Below, piece by piece: positions 9,195-16,892 of a stretch of DNA of 64,000 nucleotides. How positions within the stretch are numbered: position 1 is the first letter of the stretch; each line of letters starts with the position of its first letter. The DNA is from UBA2029 sp037447125 (GTDB taxonomy: Bacteria > Chloroflexota > Anaerolineae > Aggregatilineales > Aggregatilineaceae). The notes under the pieces were generated by a model, which did not search any database, was not told where the DNA came from, and saw only the letters and a list, made by a program, of their open reading frames with translations. Both the position numbers and the translations under genes were made by a program. The DNA is taken from NCBI GenBank assembly GCA_037447125.1, contig JBBIHG010000001.1, positions 62,001 through 126,000 of the forward strand, given 5' to 3'.

Positions 9195-11540
9195 TCACCC
9201 GAAGCTGTACTCCCGGTAGGTGCCCAGATGCACCAGGGACAATGCCGGTTGGTTCTCAAAGGCCTGGCCCTTGTGAGCATAGCGTCCCGTATTCCAGGAG
9301 ATGATCAGCGCACGCCTGGCACGAGTAATGCCCACATATAGCAGGCGCAATCGCTCACGCGCCCGCTGAACGCGCGCCTCTGCCGTCGCCAGGCCCTCCT
9401 CGTAAGTGGGGAGTGCACCGACCAGGTGGTCTAGCTGGGCCAGCAGTTCGGCTTCCAGGTTCAGCCGGGCCATGCTGCCGTCGGCAGAGAAGCGAGTGAA
9501 GGCCCTCTCGCCGATGTACCTGTCGTAGGGCATGAGTGATGGGAAGTCGTAGTTGCTGACAGCCAGCAGGTACACCCGGTCCCATTCCAGCCCCTTGGCT
9601 GAGTGCATGGTGGCAATGGTCACCACTCCTGGCCTGGGGGCATAGCCGACCTCTTCATCGTCGAAGCCGAGAAAGCGCCGCTCATTCTTGCTGATGCCCC
9701 GCAGTTCCTCAGCGAACTGGGGGAGGCGCCAGTCGGGATGACTGTTGGCCAGTGCGCGGAGCGTGGTGGCTACTTTGTGTCCCAGGGCCAGGTCCTGCGG
9801 CGCATCGAACAGGTCCTGGGCAATGACCAGGATTACCTGGTCAATGGGGAGATCTGTGAGCCGCAGCCAGCGCCTGACATTCGTCCGGAAGAGGGCGAGC
9901 GCTTCGCCGAGCCAGGCGTAGTCCGGCCCAAGCTCAGGTGCGGGTGCCTCAGCGCCCGGATCGCGGGGCCACAGGAACTCCTCGACCGCCCTGGCGGAGG
10001 CGAAGTGTCGGGTCAGCGCAGCGGCGACATCTACGTCGGCGGTGACGAGTTCGCGCCTCTCGTCGGAGACCTGCGCCCAGAACGCGCCCTTGAGCTTCTT
10101 GGTGTCGTCGGGATCGCACAGGTAGTCCAGGACGGCCAGCAGTCGCCCCACTGACTGGCGCGTGCGCGTTGAGCTACGCAGGAGTTCTTCGAAAGGGATG
10201 TCCTTGTGCTCGCGGCGCAGCTTCTCGGCCAGCACAAAGCCGCGGTTGTTATCTGGCACCAGGACCGCGACGGTGTCTGACGCCGCGCCCGGCGCACCGT
10301 CCTCCCCGTAGTCCAGCAGGGGATGGTCTGCGCCTGATATGGCGAAGTCCAGCTCAGCCAACGGGGCGATCTTGTCGTCGGGCCGGTAGCGTAGCTCGAT
10401 GTGACAATCGTCATCCGGCGGGTTCGGATCCGGATCGCCGTCAGCGGTCGGATAGATCATGCCGCGCACGGGTCCGCGCTCCTGGCGTGGCTGGAACTCG
10501 AAGGTGGTCTTCAGCGTACTGTCTGGATGATTCTCGGTTGTCCAGCGCACAAGCTCGTTGGCCAGGTCAACGATCGGCAGCGCGGAGCGGCCGGACACCG
10601 AAAGCGGCTTCTCCTCAACATCGTCACGATCGAGGAAACGCCGCAGGAAGTCTGGATTGGCGGTGGTGAAGGTGGTGTAGATGGCCTGGTTGGGGTCGCC
10701 AACGCGCACCCAGTTGCGCTCTCCGCTGAGCAGGCGGAGCATCTCCTCCTGCAAGCGCGAGCTATCTTGCGCCTCATCCTCCAGGATGTAGGGCCAGCGA
10801 TAGCGCAGACGTTCCAGGTACTCCGGCTCGCGTTCCAGGGCATCGAGCGCCAGCCGCACGAGATCATCGAAGTCCACCGCCCCACGATAAGCCAGGCCGC
10901 GCTGGTAATCGGCATAGACGCTGACAGCGAAACGCGCCAGATCGAGGCCCGCCGGCTCAGATGGCAGGAGCGCCTGCAGACCATCGGGCGTCCGGCGCAG
11001 GTCTTTGGCCTGCTTGATGAAGTTGCCGACCAGTTGGGGCAAGATGTCTTCAAACTGCCGCCAGGCCCAGCGAGAATCAACCTCCGTGTCCAGGTATTGG
11101 CTCAAGGGGTCGCGCCACTCGACCAGGCGTTGGGCCACAATGCCGCGCTGTATCTCTTGCGATTCTTTTTCGTCGAGGATGATGAAGTCATCGGCCAGGC
11201 CGACGAGCGCCGGACGCTCGTGCACGACATCGCGGGCGAGGCCGTGCAGGGTGCGCACCCGGTAGCCGATGTGCCCGATCAGCCCATAGTCCTGGGTGAG
11301 GATTTCGGCGATCCTGGCCCGGAAGCTGTTGACTGCTGAGTTGGTGAAGGTGACGACCAGCACCTCTTGATCAGCGGCCAGATGCGCTTTGGAGATGAGA
11401 CGGGCTGCCAGGTGGGCCAGGGTGAAGGTCTTGCCGCTGCCGGGCACCGCCGCGACGCCCAGCTTGCCGCCGGCGTAGCCGTGGATGATGGCCTGCTGTT
11501 CTGGCCGCAGGCGATAGGACTGCTGCTCGCTGCTGGTCAT
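9195..11540 (-). CDS. UvrD/AddA-type superfamily I DNA helicase lacking a nuclease domain
   Basis: A 781-residue ATP-dependent 3'-5' DNA helicase. The Q-motif is LRPEQQAII, Walker A is VPGSGKT (about 32-38), motif II is LEDEAQDSSRLQ, motif III is VGDPNQAIYTTF, motif V is ATMHSAKGLEWDRVYL and motif VI is LLYVGITRARRALI. The protein ends shortly after motif VI. It therefore lacks the C-terminal nuclease of AddA and the usual PcrA tail. Its ATG overlaps the stop of the upstream AddB-like gene by four bases (ATGA), a sign of coupled translation and probable subunit pairing. I expect it to be the motor of a resection complex, though a free UvrD2-like helicase remains possible. Confidence 0.88.
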   Translation of the reverse strand: MTSSEQQSYRLRPEQQAIIHGYAGGKLGVAAVPGSGKTFTLAHLAARLISKAHLAADQEVLVVTFTNSAVNSFRARIAEILTQDYGLIGHIGYRVRTLHGLARDVVHERPALVGLADDFIILDEKESQEIQRGIVAQRLVEWRDPLSQYLDTEVDSRWAWRQFEDILPQLVGNFIKQAKDLRRTPDGLQALLPSEPAGLDLARFAVSVYADYQRGLAYRGAVDFDDLVRLALDALEREPEYLERLRYRWPYILEDEAQDSSRLQEEMLRLLSGERNWVRVGDPNQAIYTTFTTANPDFLRRFLDRDDVEEKPLSVSGRSALPIVDLANELVRWTTENHPDSTLKTTFEFQPRQERGPVRGMIYPTADGDPDPNPPDDDCHIELRYRPDDKIAPLAELDFAISGADHPLLDYGEDGAPGAASDTVAVLVPDNNRGFVLAEKLRREHKDIPFEELLRSSTRTRQSVGRLLAVLDYLCDPDDTKKLKGAFWAQVSDERRELVTADVDVAAALTRHFASARAVEEFLWPRDPGAEAPAPELGPDYAWLGEALALFRTNVRRWLRLTDLPIDQVILVIAQDLFDAPQDLALGHKVATTLRALANSHPDWRLPQFAEELRGISKNERRFLGFDDEEVGYAPRPGVVTIATMHSAKGLEWDRVYLLAVSNYDFPSLMPYDRYIGERAFTRFSADGSMARLNLEAELLAQLDHLVGALPTYEEGLATAEARVQRARERLRLLYVGITRARRALIISWNTGRYAHKGQAFENQPALSLVHLGTYREYSFG

Positions 11541-13603
11541 GGACGGCCCTCAAGTGACGCCTGGCGAAATTGCTGCAGGATGCGGAGCAGCGGCCCGCGC
11601 TGCTCGTAGCCCTGCTCGCCCAGCTCGGCGATGGCCGCGTAGATGTGCCGGCGGCAGCGGCGCACCAGGCCCACTACCAGACGCTGTAGCGCCTGGTCGC
11701 GCGCGGCAACTTCCATCTGATCGGTCCAGGGCTGGCCCGGTGGATAGTCTCTGGCGAGCACGTAGGGATGGGTGAGCGGTTGTTCCAGGCGCTCCCACCA
11801 GGTGCTGCTGCCCACATCCAGCCAGAACTGGTAATCCACCCAGCGGTTGCGCATCAGGAAGGTGTAGGCGGGCGCCAGAAAGACCGCGGCCTGCTGCTCA
11901 TCGCGCCAGCTCGTGAGGTACAGAGCGGCCAGCAGGCCCTGCTGCACCAGTGTGAAGTAGTCATGCAGCACGTCGTCCCAGCCATCTGGCGCCCCTGCAG
12001 GGTAGAGCGTCTGGCGGAATTTGCGTGCGGACTCGACCAACTCGGCGATGATGCGCCCGGCCTCTGCGTCGTCATGAAAGCCGAAGTCGGGCTGAGACAA
12101 AACCTCACCAAACAGCCGGCTGAAGAAGTGATCAGGAGGAATCTCGCCTGAGTTCGTCTCACGATAGATGTTCAGCCAGGCGCGCAGATGCTCGTAGCGC
12201 TGGCCGGCGACGTAGGTGATGCGCTGCTGCATAGAAGGCTCGATGCGCTCGAAGGACGCCAGTTCAGGCTGGCCGGGCCGGTAGACGATCTGGGCCAGCA
12301 GCCATGCCCGCACCGGGTCCAGCCCGGCGATGGAGCGGCTCAGGGCGTCGGCGATGTCTTGCAGGGGCGGGGCGATGCCCCACTGAGGATGGGCCAGCGC
12401 CAGCCAGGTGAGCATGACGCGCGCCTGCGGCTCTTCGCGCAGGGCACGAGACGGGCGGTGGGAGATGGCAGCTATTCCGCGCTCTTGGAGCCGCGCCGTG
12501 AGGGCGAAGCGCAGTGCATCGCTCATGAAGGGCGCAACCACCACGATTTCGCGCGCGGGCACCCCAGACTCGACCAGCCGCGCGATCTCGGCGACCACCC
12601 AATCAATCATCTGAGGGAAAAAACGAGCGGAATGCACAGTCAGGACATCACCATTAGTCGCCGCAGCACGGGCATCCTCTGCCGGGCCAGACGCAATGAG
12701 TGCCGACAGCGTGTCGGCGAGGCCAGCGAGAGCGGGCGAGATAGCCACCGGCTCGCGCCACTGCTCGCGTTCCCCAGCGAGCCCGGCCAGCGTGTGCATC
12801 TCCGAGGGGGCCGCACCAAGGAAGAGACGGTAGCCACCGTCCGTATCATAGAGCAGCAGCGCGGAGTCCAGGCCCGGCAGCAGCCAGTGGATGAAGTCCC
12901 CGGCAGCCGAGAACTCTTCCTCCAGATTATCAGCGATGAGGTGGCGATAGCGGCTGCGCAGATAGCGGGCGAACAGCGGCTCCGGCAGCAGGTGTTGAAT
13001 GAAGACCTCGATCTGCAGCGAGAAATCCAGCAGGCTGTACTGGAGGCACAGCTCGCGGAACTGGCGAGCGACGTCCAGGCAGGCGCGATAGACTGGAGGG
13101 CGGCTCGAGTGGCGGTCGCCCCAGGCCGCGATGAGGCGGTCGGCGACCTGTTCCAGAGGTATCTGGCTGACGGCGGCCTTCGACAGGTTGTCAAGCGTCT
13201 GGCGCATGATGTCGAACGCGCTGATGCTGATGCTGTCGAAGACCCCGGTCTTCTGGGCGTCCAGGACCAGACGGGCCATGAAGTACTGGGCCGTCTCGAC
13301 GGTGAGGAACAACGGATCGAGGCCCGGCTGGGCAAAGCCCGCCCGCTCCGCGACCAGGGGCCAGAAGACCTCCAGATTGCGCCGGGCCAGGCCGCCCAGG
13401 GTGAGCACGTCAATGCTGGCGCCTGAAGGCCAGCCCGGATCGGTGAAGGCACGCACATAGGGCCAGCCGAGCGCGCGTTGTGGCAGCAGGACCATGATTT
13501 CGTCCCCACGCGCGCCGGCGTCGAGCAGGTCGCGGACGTGCTGGATCGCATACGTCGTCTTGCCAACGCCAGCCGATCCCTCGATGAAGCGCGTCAGAGT
13601 CAT
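11537..13603 (-). CDS. AddB-like helicase subunit without nuclease domain
   Basis: A 688-residue superfamily I-like protein. The P-loop is intact (EGSAGVGKTTYA, residues 8-19). Strand VMVLLPQRAL-type and VLTLGGLARR segments follow as in AddB/RecC-like N-termini. The motif II position reads LIADNLEEEF, a weakened DExx. A VHSARFFPQMIDWVVAEIARL segment and VVAPFMSDALRFAL resemble the second helicase domain of AddB. The C-terminus has no PD-(D/E)XK motif and no Cys cluster, so it is far shorter than AddB (about 1150 residues). Those parts sit in a separate gene two cistrons downstream. It is first in the operon, with a promoter and a LexA-like box just upstream. The AddB assignment is inference from layout and weak motifs. 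Confidence 0.65.
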   Translation of the reverse strand: MTLTRFIEGSAGVGKTTYAIQHVRDLLDAGARGDEIMVLLPQRALGWPYVRAFTDPGWPSGASIDVLTLGGLARRNLEVFWPLVAERAGFAQPGLDPLFLTVETAQYFMARLVLDAQKTGVFDSISISAFDIMRQTLDNLSKAAVSQIPLEQVADRLIAAWGDRHSSRPPVYRACLDVARQFRELCLQYSLLDFSLQIEVFIQHLLPEPLFARYLRSRYRHLIADNLEEEFSAAGDFIHWLLPGLDSALLLYDTDGGYRLFLGAAPSEMHTLAGLAGEREQWREPVAISPALAGLADTLSALIASGPAEDARAAATNGDVLTVHSARFFPQMIDWVVAEIARLVESGVPAREIVVVAPFMSDALRFALTARLQERGIAAISHRPSRALREEPQARVMLTWLALAHPQWGIAPPLQDIADALSRSIAGLDPVRAWLLAQIVYRPGQPELASFERIEPSMQQRITYVAGQRYEHLRAWLNIYRETNSGEIPPDHFFSRLFGEVLSQPDFGFHDDAEAGRIIAELVESARKFRQTLYPAGAPDGWDDVLHDYFTLVQQGLLAALYLTSWRDEQQAAVFLAPAYTFLMRNRWVDYQFWLDVGSSTWWERLEQPLTHPYVLARDYPPGQPWTDQMEVAARDQALQRLVVGLVRRCRRHIYAAIAELGEQGYEQRGPLLRILQQFRQASLEGRP

Positions 13604-13625
13604 CGTGTTTTCCGCCAGACCAGAT

Positions 13626-13637
13626 AAACACTTGTTC
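13626..13637. promoter_or_regulatory. Degenerate LexA (Cheo-type) operator before the AddAB-like operon
   Basis: The minus strand reads GAACAAGTGTTT: GAAC, four bases, then GTTT in place of GTTC (one mismatch in eight). It lies at the expected transcription start, 12 bases downstream of the TATACT element at 13649-13644 counted to its far end. The uvrB box in this window has the same placement. Confidence 0.45.
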
Positions 13638-13643
13638 TAGTAG

Positions 13644-13652
13644 AGTATACCA
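13644..13652 (-). promoter_or_regulatory. Extended -10 promoter of the AddAB-like operon
   Basis: The minus strand reads TGGTATACT (TGN plus TATACT), about 41 bases before the ATG at 13603. The predicted start falls in the LexA-like box at 13626-13637. Confidence 0.5.
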
Positions 13653-13852
13653 CACAGCCGGGCGAAGACGAGTCCTGACGAAGCCTCCGGGCGCGTGCAA
13701 AGGTTGTCACCAAATCGCTTGCCGCGTAGGTGACTCAAGCGCAGCCTGCTGCTGTCCGTTGTGGCTGGGCTGACCAAGGTCTACCTGCGTCAGCTCTACC
13801 GCGCTGACCGTGCTGCGGTTGCGGCGCGCTAGCGCGGTTTCTCCCATAACGC

Positions 13853-13882
13853 GAGCGTCGCGTGTGGGGAGACGCGACGCTC
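13853..13882. other. Strong inverted repeat (hairpin)
   Basis: Two perfect 11-base arms (GAGCGTCGCGT and ACGCGACGCTC) flank an 8-base loop. There is no T-run on either side, so it is not an ordinary intrinsic terminator. It lies about 40-70 bases downstream of the predicted start of the minus-strand promoter at 13927-13955. Confidence 0.6.
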
Positions 13883-13926
13883 TAGCGGGTGGGGTGGTGG
13901 GATGTCCTTTACGGACTCTTGTTGTA

Positions 13927-13955
13927 AGTATAAGGAACTTATAACGACTTGTCAA
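13927..13955 (-). promoter_or_regulatory. Near-consensus promoter with no clear gene
   Basis: The minus strand reads TTGACA (13955-13950), a 17-base spacer and TATACT (13932-13927). This is one of the best promoter matches in the window. The next protein start downstream is over 300 bases away (13603). Confidence 0.65.
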
Positions 13956-13957
13956 GC

Positions 13958-13972
13958 ATTTGTCGGACAAAT
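13958..13972. promoter_or_regulatory. Palindromic operator candidate next to the orphan promoter
   Basis: ATTTGTC-G-GACAAAT, perfect 7-base arms, placed two bases upstream of the -35 hexamer of the minus-strand promoter. That position would suit an activator or a repressor. Confidence 0.45.
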
Positions 13973-14006
13973 TCCGCCTGGTGACCCGCAGCGGTGGCGC
14001 GCCGCG

Positions 14007-14735
14007 CTAACCGGCGGCGTGCAGCGCCAGATAGTCCACCACAGTCACCACAAGCTGCGGGTCAACCTGGCCTTCGCTATAGGCACCTGTGTACTGTAAC
14101 CACCTCTCTGAGTCGTGCACGATGGTCAGCCAGTGCTGGTCATTGTACAGAGCGCGTTCAACGACATTGAGATCGTGCGCCCAGTGGAGACGCTGCCCCA
14201 GCAGGTGTAGCCGCCGGGTGGTCACACAGCAGGTGCCAGAGTCCACCATCTTGCCACGGTTGGGACGGATGAAGAGGCCACCGCGGGAGACCTCGCGCAG
14301 TGTGACCGCCCTCAGATCGAGCAAGACCATCTCGTCCGGATCAAGGGTCAGTCCAGGGGGGTTAGCAACCGGCTGCAGCCAGGAGAAGTCGCCAGCTTCA
14401 GCCTGGCGCACCCGGATGCGTTGGGCATAGCCACGCCTGCTGATCTCCAAAGCGTCGGGAGCATCCAACCAGTCGCGCTGGCCGAAGTGTACTGCGACGT
14501 AGTAGTAGCGTGGGTCGTGGTTCGTGCGCCGGTAGCGGATGCGCCAGGCGTCCGTGTGATGCGGGTCGTAGTCCAGTTCGGCAACAGAGCGGCAGTGACT
14601 GCAGCGCAGCAGCAAGCGCACGTCTGCCGGGTCAAGAAGGGCGCGCCTTTCTGACACAGACGTGGTCCCTTCGCGGTGGCAGTACAGACACCCCTCAAGC
14701 GGCGGGATTAGTGGACGAGCCTCACCATTCACAGG
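14007..14735 (-). CDS. Conserved-looking protein of unknown function with a two-CxxC zinc ribbon
   Basis: I do not recognise this 242-residue protein. The N-terminus has two Cys pairs (GCLYCHREG and LRCSHCRSV) spaced like a zinc ribbon. The middle is strand-rich (RYYYVAVHFGQRDW). The last 90 residues (RRLHLLGQRLHWAHDLNVVERAL, in two parts, then DQHWLTIVHDSERWLQYTG) recall bacterial PH-like domains that sense stress or lipids. There is no TM segment. The GTG start at 14735 has GGAGGG upstream and sits 14 bases after the trpS stop, so it is probably the second gene of a trpS operon. An ATG-free longer frame reaches 14783 but would overlap trpS. Confidence 0.7.
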   Translation of the reverse strand, partial: PVNGEARPLIPPLEGCLYCHREGTTSVSERRALLDPADVRLLLRCSHCRSVAELDYDPHHTDAWRIRYRRTNHDPRYYYVAVHFGQRDWLDAPDALEISRRGYAQRIRVRQAEAGDFSWLQPVANPPGLTLDPDEMVLLDLRAVTLREVSRGGLFIRPNRGKMVDSGTCCVTTRRLHLLGQRLHWAHDLNVVERALYNDQHWLTIVHDSERWLQYTGAYSEGQVDPQLVVTVVDYLALHAAG

Positions 14736-14748
14736 ACTCCCTCCCCCA

Positions 14749-15780
14749 TCAGTCTGGCGGCATGAGAAATCCCATGTTCTCACGTGCGCGCTCGAGCGTT
14801 GCCCTGGCTACAAGGCTCGCGCGCTGCGCCCCCTGGGCCAGCAGCTCGGCGATGTAGCGTGGATCGCTGGTCAGTTCGCGGTAGCGCTGCTGAACCGGCT
14901 GGAGCGCGCTATTGACCACGTCAACGACCTCCCTCTTGAGGTCACCATAGCCGCGCGCCCGGGCAAAATGCGCTTCGATAGCCTCGCGCGACTGGCCGGT
15001 GAAGGCCTCGAAGATCTCCAGGAGGTTGTTCACGCCGGCCTTGTCCGGATCGTCGCTGAAACGGATGTCGCGGCCCGAATCTGTCACTGCGCGCATGATC
15101 TTCTTCTTGACCTGATCGGGCGGGTCGAGCAGATAGACCGCGTGATATTCGGACTCGGCCAGGCTCTTGCTCATCTTGCTCAGCGGATCATCCAACCCCC
15201 TGATGCGCGCGCCCGACGGAGGGATCATCGCTTCGGGGACGGTGAATGTCTCGCCAAAGAGGTTGTTGAAGCGCTGGGCGATGTCGCGGGTCAGTTCCAG
15301 GTGCTGGCGCTGATCGTCACCAACCGGCACTGCGTTGGCCTGATAGAGCAGAATATCCGCCGCCATGAGGACGGGATAGTCCAGCAGACCGGTCGCCACC
15401 GAGTCGGCCTGCTGGCGAGCCGCTTTGTCCTTGAACTGGGTCATGCGGTTCAGCCAGCCGAGCGGCGTGACGCAGTTGAGCAGCCAGGTCAGCTCGCTGT
15501 GCGCTGGAATGTGCGATTGGACGAACACGGTCGAGATGGCGGGGTCAATCCCGCAAGCCAGGTACAGCGCAGCGACTTCGCGCGTCTTGTCGCGCAGCTC
15601 AGCCGGATGATACGGCACAGTGATCGCGTGCAAGTCCACCACGCAGAAGAAGCTCTCGTAGTTATGCTGCTCGCGCGCCCATTGCCTGAGCGCCCCCACG
15701 TAGTTGCCAATAGTCAGGTTGCCCGACGGCTGCACGCCAGAGAGCACTCGCTTGGGCTTCTTAGAGCCAGATACACTCAT
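14749..15780 (-). CDS. trpS: Tryptophan-tRNA ligase
   Basis: A 343-residue class I synthetase that charges tRNA-Trp. The HIGH-equivalent is in PSGNLTIGNYVGAL and the KMSKS loop is LSKMSKSLAESE. The tryptophan-binding region (MTQFKDKAARQ, PVLMAADILLY, VPVGDDQRQHLELTRD) is standard. Length is normal for bacterial TrpRS. ATG at 15780 follows AAGGTG. The frame is open up to 15873, but that stretch contains the promoter. No T-box was seen. The promoter at 15833-15861 lies directly after the tRNA-Arg gene. Confidence 0.95.
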   Translation of the reverse strand: MSVSGSKKPKRVLSGVQPSGNLTIGNYVGALRQWAREQHNYESFFCVVDLHAITVPYHPAELRDKTREVAALYLACGIDPAISTVFVQSHIPAHSELTWLLNCVTPLGWLNRMTQFKDKAARQQADSVATGLLDYPVLMAADILLYQANAVPVGDDQRQHLELTRDIAQRFNNLFGETFTVPEAMIPPSGARIRGLDDPLSKMSKSLAESEYHAVYLLDPPDQVKKKIMRAVTDSGRDIRFSDDPDKAGVNNLLEIFEAFTGQSREAIEAHFARARGYGDLKREVVDVVNSALQPVQQRYRELTSDPRYIAELLAQGAQRASLVARATLERARENMGFLMPPD

Positions 15781-15832
15781 CAAGATAGTCACCTTATGCG
15801 CTGACGTAGAGATAATAATGCTGCTGAGAGGA

Positions 15833-15861
15833 ATTCTAGCACCGGGGCAGGGGGCAGGCAA
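15833..15861 (-). promoter_or_regulatory. trpS promoter
   Basis: The minus strand reads TTGCCT (15861-15856), a 17-base spacer and TAGAAT (15838-15833), 52 bases before the trpS start codon. Confidence 0.6.
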
Positions 15862-15869
15862 CCAGGTGA

Positions 15870-15905
15870 GCAACCAGCCGGCCCAAAGCGGATATGGCTG
15901 GTTGC
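15870..15905 (-). terminator. Hairpin just after tRNA-Arg(UCG), candidate terminator or processing stem
   Basis: Perfect 10-base arms (GCAACCAGCC and GGCTGGTTGC) lie a few bases beyond the tRNA 3' end, before the trpS promoter. No T-run follows, so termination would be weak or factor-assisted. Confidence 0.4.
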
Positions 15906-15908
15906 AAG

Positions 15909-15981
15909 TACCGCCGGCAGGATTCGAACCCGCGACGCCTAGTTCCGAAGACTAGCGCTCTATCCACTGAGCTACGGCGGC
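15909..15981 (-). tRNA. tRNA-Arg (anticodon UCG)
   Basis: A 73-base cloverleaf: acceptor GCCGCCG/CGGCGGT (first pair G-U), D-stem GCTC/GAGC, anticodon stem CTAGT/ACTAG with loop CTTCGGA, T-arm GCGGG-TTCGAAT-CCTGC, discriminator A. The loop gives UCG, which reads CGA. CCA is not encoded. A TGCTATGAT extended -10 lies upstream near 15990-16001. Confidence 0.95.
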
Positions 15982-16036
15982 AATTGTGCTGAATCATAGC
16001 AGCGTGTGGCAGCGCGCGCCACAGTGATTCAGCGCT

Positions 16037-16882
16037 CTACGCCCAGCCGCGAGCATGTGGCAACTCAGCTGATGACCAGACGGCTCCGGGGAAAGTCTCG
16101 ATGCCAGCGTGGAGGCCGACGCGCTTGTGCATGAGCGTCTCGCCAAGCGATTCGTCGAGAATGCCGTCGTGAATGGCCCAGGAACGGCCAGCGACGGAGC
16201 GCCAGGCATCTGGCGGGCGGAAGGGGGTGGATCCATCCAGGCGGGCGTGCAGAGTGCCACCGGGCTGGAACTCGCGGTGAATGCAGCGCATCTGTTGCAG
16301 GCCGCGCGTGTAGGCGAAGCCATAGCGCTCGAAGGTGATCGCGTTGTGGTAGAAGAGTGGCTCGATGAAGAACAGGTCGTGGCCCATCCGGCTGACGAAG
16401 CTCTCGAAGGCCGGCAGTGCCGCCCGGAACAGGCGCAGGCCAGCCCGCACCTGACCGGGAGCCAGGCCGGCTTGCATGGCGCGAAGCTCCTCAGGGATGT
16501 TGCGCGAGCGCGTGCCAAGCTGCGTGTCGCGGCCCTGCTCATCAACATCAATGTTGAAGCGAGGCGAGTCGGGGTCGTTGGCCACGACCATCATGACGAT
16601 CAGTTGGGCGTGAGGGGTATCGCCCATGTGCAGGTAGATCGCAGGCTCGCTGGCATCTGTGGCGCTGAACACGGAGATCTCGACGGAACTGCTGCCACTC
16701 GGGCAGCGGAAGCGAACCGCCGGGTGCTCGCCACCGGCGCTGACGAGGGGATCAATGCCGAGACGTGAATAGACCCACAGCGGGATCAACGTCGCATAAT
16801 GGGCGCACTTCCGCTCGTGAGGCAGATCGTTGATCTCGCGGATGGTGCCGGGCAGGCTGTCCGAGCCGGGGTGTGAAGTCAT
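16037..16882 (-). CDS. Protein of unknown function, last gene of the smpB operon
   Basis: I do not recognise this 281-residue protein. It has no signal peptide or TM helix and no obvious nucleotide-binding loop. Notable stretches are HYATLIPLWVYSRLGIDP, AIYLHMGDTPHAQLIVMMVV, PRFNIDVDEQGRDTQLGTRSRN and GVHDLFFIEPLFYHN-like text (actual GHDLFFIEPLFYHN), followed by IHDGILDESLGETLMHKRVG. The mix of strands and conserved-looking Asp/His suggests a soluble enzyme or ligand-binding fold, but no function can be assigned. ATG at 16882 starts 10 bases after the smpB stop, so it is co-transcribed with smpB and the two S41 proteases. Confidence 0.75.
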   Translation of the reverse strand: MTSHPGSDSLPGTIREINDLPHERKCAHYATLIPLWVYSRLGIDPLVSAGGEHPAVRFRCPSGSSSVEISVFSATDASEPAIYLHMGDTPHAQLIVMMVVANDPDSPRFNIDVDEQGRDTQLGTRSRNIPEELRAMQAGLAPGQVRAGLRLFRAALPAFESFVSRMGHDLFFIEPLFYHNAITFERYGFAYTRGLQQMRCIHREFQPGGTLHARLDGSTPFRPPDAWRSVAGRSWAIHDGILDESLGETLMHKRVGLHAGIETFPGAVWSSAELPHARGWA

Positions 16883-16892
16883 GATCTGGCAG

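Larger units (their letters stand above)
13604..14006. other. 403-base gene-free region with promoters, palindromes and a hairpin
   Basis: No convincing protein gene lies here. It holds, from high to low coordinate: a 15-base palindrome (13958-13972), a near-consensus minus-strand promoter (13927-13955), an 11-bp-stem hairpin (13853-13882), a 12-base palindrome CGCGCTAGCGCG near 13826-13837, and the extended -10 and LexA-like box of the AddAB-like operon. Either a structured small RNA or a long structured leader of the operon would explain it. Confidence 0.5.

Noticed and set aside
12188..13426. Open frame of 412 codons opposite the AddB-like gene
   Set aside because: No domain or ribosome site was found. 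The minus-strand frame has a P-loop, a 4-base overlap with the next gene and a promoter.
13707..13970. Possible 87-codon gene in the 13.6-14.0 kb gap
   Set aside because: Its start would lie upstream of the strong promoter, no ribosome site is present, and the composition looks random.
15781..15908. T-box or other leader riboswitch before trpS
   Set aside because: No T-box sequence or specifier stem was seen. The hairpin there follows the tRNA-Arg gene and lies upstream of the trpS promoter.
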